A stretch of 64,000 nt of DNA from Bilabrum cf. latius (Eukaryota > Bigyra: Bicosoecida > Bigyra > Bicosoecida): assembly GCA_965178125.1 (NCBI GenBank), contig OZ237754.1:992001-1056000 (forward strand), given 5' to 3'. Position 1 is the stretch's first letter; each line of letters starts with the position of its first letter. Of the stretch, positions 61,953 to 64,000 are shown piece by piece. The position numbers were made by a program, and so were the translations under genes. Below the pieces are notes generated by a model that worked only from the letters and a program-made list of their open reading frames with translations, did not search any database and was not told the origin of the DNA.

Positions 61953-63116
61953 TCACTGCAGGGCCCCGAACCCCACGGTTCGAGACGCGTCCCCGGGCCC
62001 GATCTCCTGGGACACAAACACCCAGTCCAGGTCCCCGTTCTCATCGAGTACTACGCGGGGCCTCTCGTTGTTCGCGGACGGGTGTGGCGGCCCGATGAGC
62101 TTGGAGGACCACCCCCACTGCAGCCCGTCGGGGGACCACCCGTGCGTCAGGTCGGGGGCCGAGTGCAGCAGCAGGTGGAACCCTCGCCTGCCGCGGTACA
62201 GCACGGGGTCCTCCGTGAGCACCTTGCCATTGCCCACGGGGACAGAGCCGTTCACGCCGGCGAGAGGCACCCAGCTGTAGCCCTCGCTCCAGTGCTGCGC
62301 TCGGTACAGGAAGATGTTGTGGTACACCTGCCTGGTGCCGTTGGGGAAGCGGCCCGCGTCCTTGCCCCGGGCCACCATCAGCGTGGTGCCGTTGGGGAAC
62401 ACGTACGGGGCTGGGTTGCTGGTGCCTGCATCAAATGGTAGTTTCTTTGTGGTCACGTTGATGCTGCCCGCGCTGGCCCACGGCCCGTCCAGCGACTTGC
62501 TGTAGTGGATGTGCGTGATAGAGTTGCCGGGGCAGGAGGGGGCGGGCCATCCGGGTGGGGGGCGAATGCCTGTGCAGTTGGGCGTGATGCCTCCTTCGCA
62601 TCCTTGAAAGTACGGGTTGCAAGAGTCGGGGTTGTCCCCTCCTCCGATGTGGTACAGCAGGTGCATCTTGTCGGAAGGACTGTATGTGTAGTATGCGTTG
62701 TGAGCCTGGGTGCCCACGGCCACACCAACCTTCTGATAAGGGCCTTCAGGTCGATCAGCAACTGTGTGGGCAATCGTTGACATTCTCGCCCATGTGCACA
62801 TGCCACAGCCAGCTGCAATTTCGGTCACATACAAATGGTACTTGGTCCCGTCGTAGACAGGAGGTCCGCCGCCCCAGCTGGACGATTTCGATACACCATG
62901 ACCATAAACGACTTTTGGCGTGTTATCGAGGTTCAATATCTCGCAGGTGTCGCCTGTCCACCCCTTGTCACATTCGCAAGCACCCTGGTCGTTGCAAGCT
63001 CCGTTCAGGCTGCAGTCCATGTCAGTGCTGCATCCAGCGGCAACAACATGTGCTACCAGACTAAACGCTGCAACGACAAAGGCAGCTCCAGCTGGGATGC
63101 CCCCAGTGTTCCGCAT
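61953..63116 (-). CDS. Secreted protein: EGF-like module plus five-bladed propeller (GH43-like) domain
   Basis: A single-exon frame of 387 residues ends in TGA, with no in-frame TAG. The N-terminus is a signal peptide ending near V-V-A-A-G-C. A C-rich EGF-like module follows (C-x-x-x-x-D-C-x-x-x-G-x-C, then C-E-C-D-K-G-W-x-G-x-x-C). The rest resembles glycosidase-type five-bladed beta-propellers: H-Y-S-K-S-L-D-G-P-W, N-P-A-P-Y, and T-E-D-P-V-L-Y repeats, with a conserved E-D-P that could hold a catalytic acid. Similar EGF-propeller proteins are known from algae and other protists, with unproven substrates. It is divergent from IFT52, 135 bp apart. Confidence 0.8.
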   Translation of the reverse strand: MRNTGGIPAGAAFVVAAFSLVAHVVAAGCSTDMDCSLNGACNDQGACECDKGWTGDTCEILNLDNTPKVVYGHGVSKSSSWGGGPPVYDGTKYHLYVTEIAAGCGMCTWARMSTIAHTVADRPEGPYQKVGVAVGTQAHNAYYTYSPSDKMHLLYHIGGGDNPDSCNPYFQGCEGGITPNCTGIRPPPGWPAPSCPGNSITHIHYSKSLDGPWASAGSINVTTKKLPFDAGTSNPAPYVFPNGTTLMVARGKDAGRFPNGTRQVYHNIFLYRAQHWSEGYSWVPLAGVNGSVPVGNGKVLTEDPVLYRGRRGFHLLLHSAPDLTHGWSPDGLQWGWSSKLIGPPHPSANNERPRVVLDENGDLDWVFVSQEIGPGDASRTVGFGALQ

Positions 63117-63251
63117 GAAGCCAAGTACACTGGTAGTACGGAAGGAGAGGTCCCGTCGCTCGCGATTTCACGAAAACCGGAAACATTTCTTAAAGTACGG
63201 TGCACTTTTACATGCCCGTTTCGCTCCGGGCTTCCAACAAGCGGCTCTACG
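63117..63251. promoter_or_regulatory. 135-bp divergent promoter region (secreted protein / IFT52)
   Basis: The two start codons lie head to head. There is no clear core promoter element. Shared regulation is inferred only from spacing. Confidence 0.4.
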
Positions 63252-64000
63252 ATGTCGTCTTCTACTGCTACTAAGGTATGGTACTTCATCGTTAGCGTGT
63301 GTTTGGGTTAGCCGGATTAAGGCTGCTAGAGTTCTTTGTGTTAGACACTTCTTGCATCCCACACGCAGGTTGCTGGCTCGCTGCCACTAATGATGTTCGA
63401 TGCCGGCAAGAAAGAAGCTGGGGCCGCATCGATGCGAAAGTTTGCTCGACGGTTGAAGGCGACATGTAGATTAGCGCCGTGAGTTCACGCCCTGTGTCCT
63501 GCGTACGAGCCTGTGGTGCCGTCCGTTGGATTGCAGCTCCGGAAAAGAAATGCCTAAGAGAGCATCACTGTGCATAAGTGCGATTTCTGCATGGCACATT
63601 GTCATTAACCTATACTAATCTGTCGCTCGGCCCGGGGAAGATTAATTGGGAAGGCCAGCAACTTCTCATGTCGCTGCCCACTTTCGCAAATTCTCATCGC
63701 AGCTCGAAGAACGAAATATCCTCTGAGGTTCTCAAAAACGTGTCCGTGTTCGTATTAGCATGCCCTAGGTCAAAGCTTTCGGCTGCAGAAATCTCAAGCT
63801 TGCATGAATTCGTTGGGAGGGGCGGATCGCTGCTGGTCCTGTCTGGCGAAGGCGGTGACAAATCTCACGATACCAACTTGAATGAAATTACGGAGCCGCT
63901 TGGTGTAAAGATCAACTCTGATGTAGTACTTCGTGCCTCATTCCACCAGTTTTTACATCCCAAGGAATGTATCGTCAGCGGAGGAGTGGTGGACGAGGGG
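63252..64000 (+). CDS. IFT52: Intraflagellar transport protein IFT52 (5' part; cut by right edge)
   Basis: Exons 63252-63275, 63369-63478 and 63703 to beyond 64000 (GT-AG, in phase) encode the N-terminal GIFT domain. Conserved blocks: F-D-A-G-K-K-E near the start, N-E-I-S-S-E-V-L, K-L-S-A-A-E, the G-G-S-L-L-V-L-S-G-E-G-G-D core, T-N-L-N, and F-H-P-K-E as in human IFT52. IFT52 is a core subunit of IFT-B, needed to build cilia and flagella, so the organism (or one of its stages) is flagellated. No TAG falls in the visible part. Very short first exons, as in the neighbouring multi-exon genes, make the start (63252) plausible rather than certain. Confidence 0.93.

Noticed and set aside
61953-63116. 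Bacterial contamination or lateral transfer for the glycosidase-like genes
   Set aside because: The gene at 54248 has introns and a TAG codon. This one has neither, but an EGF module and its place beside IFT52 make it look native.

Overview
The window looks like nuclear DNA of a GC-rich, flagellated protist or alga. GT-AG introns (about 69 to 535 bases) split several genes. The proteins are eukaryotic: ADP/ATP carrier, Cdc14 phosphatase, WDR76, RNF113, WDR12/Ytm1, UBE2J, a SAPS-type PP6 subunit, a USP deubiquitinase and IFT52. IFT52 implies a cilium or flagellum. I cannot name the organism.

The central observation is a non-standard genetic code. Read normally, most genes break into pieces, and within their frames every break is TAG. 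Read through TAG, the pieces join into single frames ending at TGA (12 genes) or TAA (2 genes), never TAG. I count 76 in-frame TAGs in 12 genes. Alignment to conserved motifs and repeats points to glutamine: the USP Cys box, a polycystin-type S-x-P-L segment, and an alternating x-Q repeat in which TAG takes a Q position. If UAA stays a stop, this equals NCBI translation table 15.

Layout: 1-709 (+) tail of an unknown gene; 1978-7317 (-) unknown 1,756-residue protein; 7972-9084 (-) mitochondrial carrier, divergent from 9254-10709 (+) ADP/ATP carrier; 11235-13888 (+) Cdc14; 14573-16680 (-) WDR76-like; 16809-21722 (-) unknown 1,637-residue low-complexity protein; 22517-23617 (+) RNF113; 24032-25855 (-) WDR12/Ytm1, divergent from 25979-26939 (+) UBE2J; 27652-31999 (+) SAPS protein; 32503-52863 (+) an uninterrupted 20-kb single-exon gene for a 6,786-residue receptor with a 15 x 411-bp repeat array, a GPS autoproteolysis motif and polycystin-like membrane segments; 52864-54247 gene remnants, including a duplicated SAPS 3' end; 54248-56392 (+) secreted glycosidase-like protein; 56517-61523 (-) USP deubiquitinase; 61953-63116 (-) secreted EGF/beta-propeller protein, divergent from 63252-64000 (+) IFT52, cut by the right edge.

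There is no operon logic. Several neighbours are divergent pairs with 120-170 bp between start codons, so they may share promoters. Themes are protein turnover (USP, UBE2J), phosphatase signalling (Cdc14, SAPS), ribosome and spliceosome assembly (WDR12, RNF113), and the cell surface or flagellum (giant receptor, two secreted proteins, IFT52).
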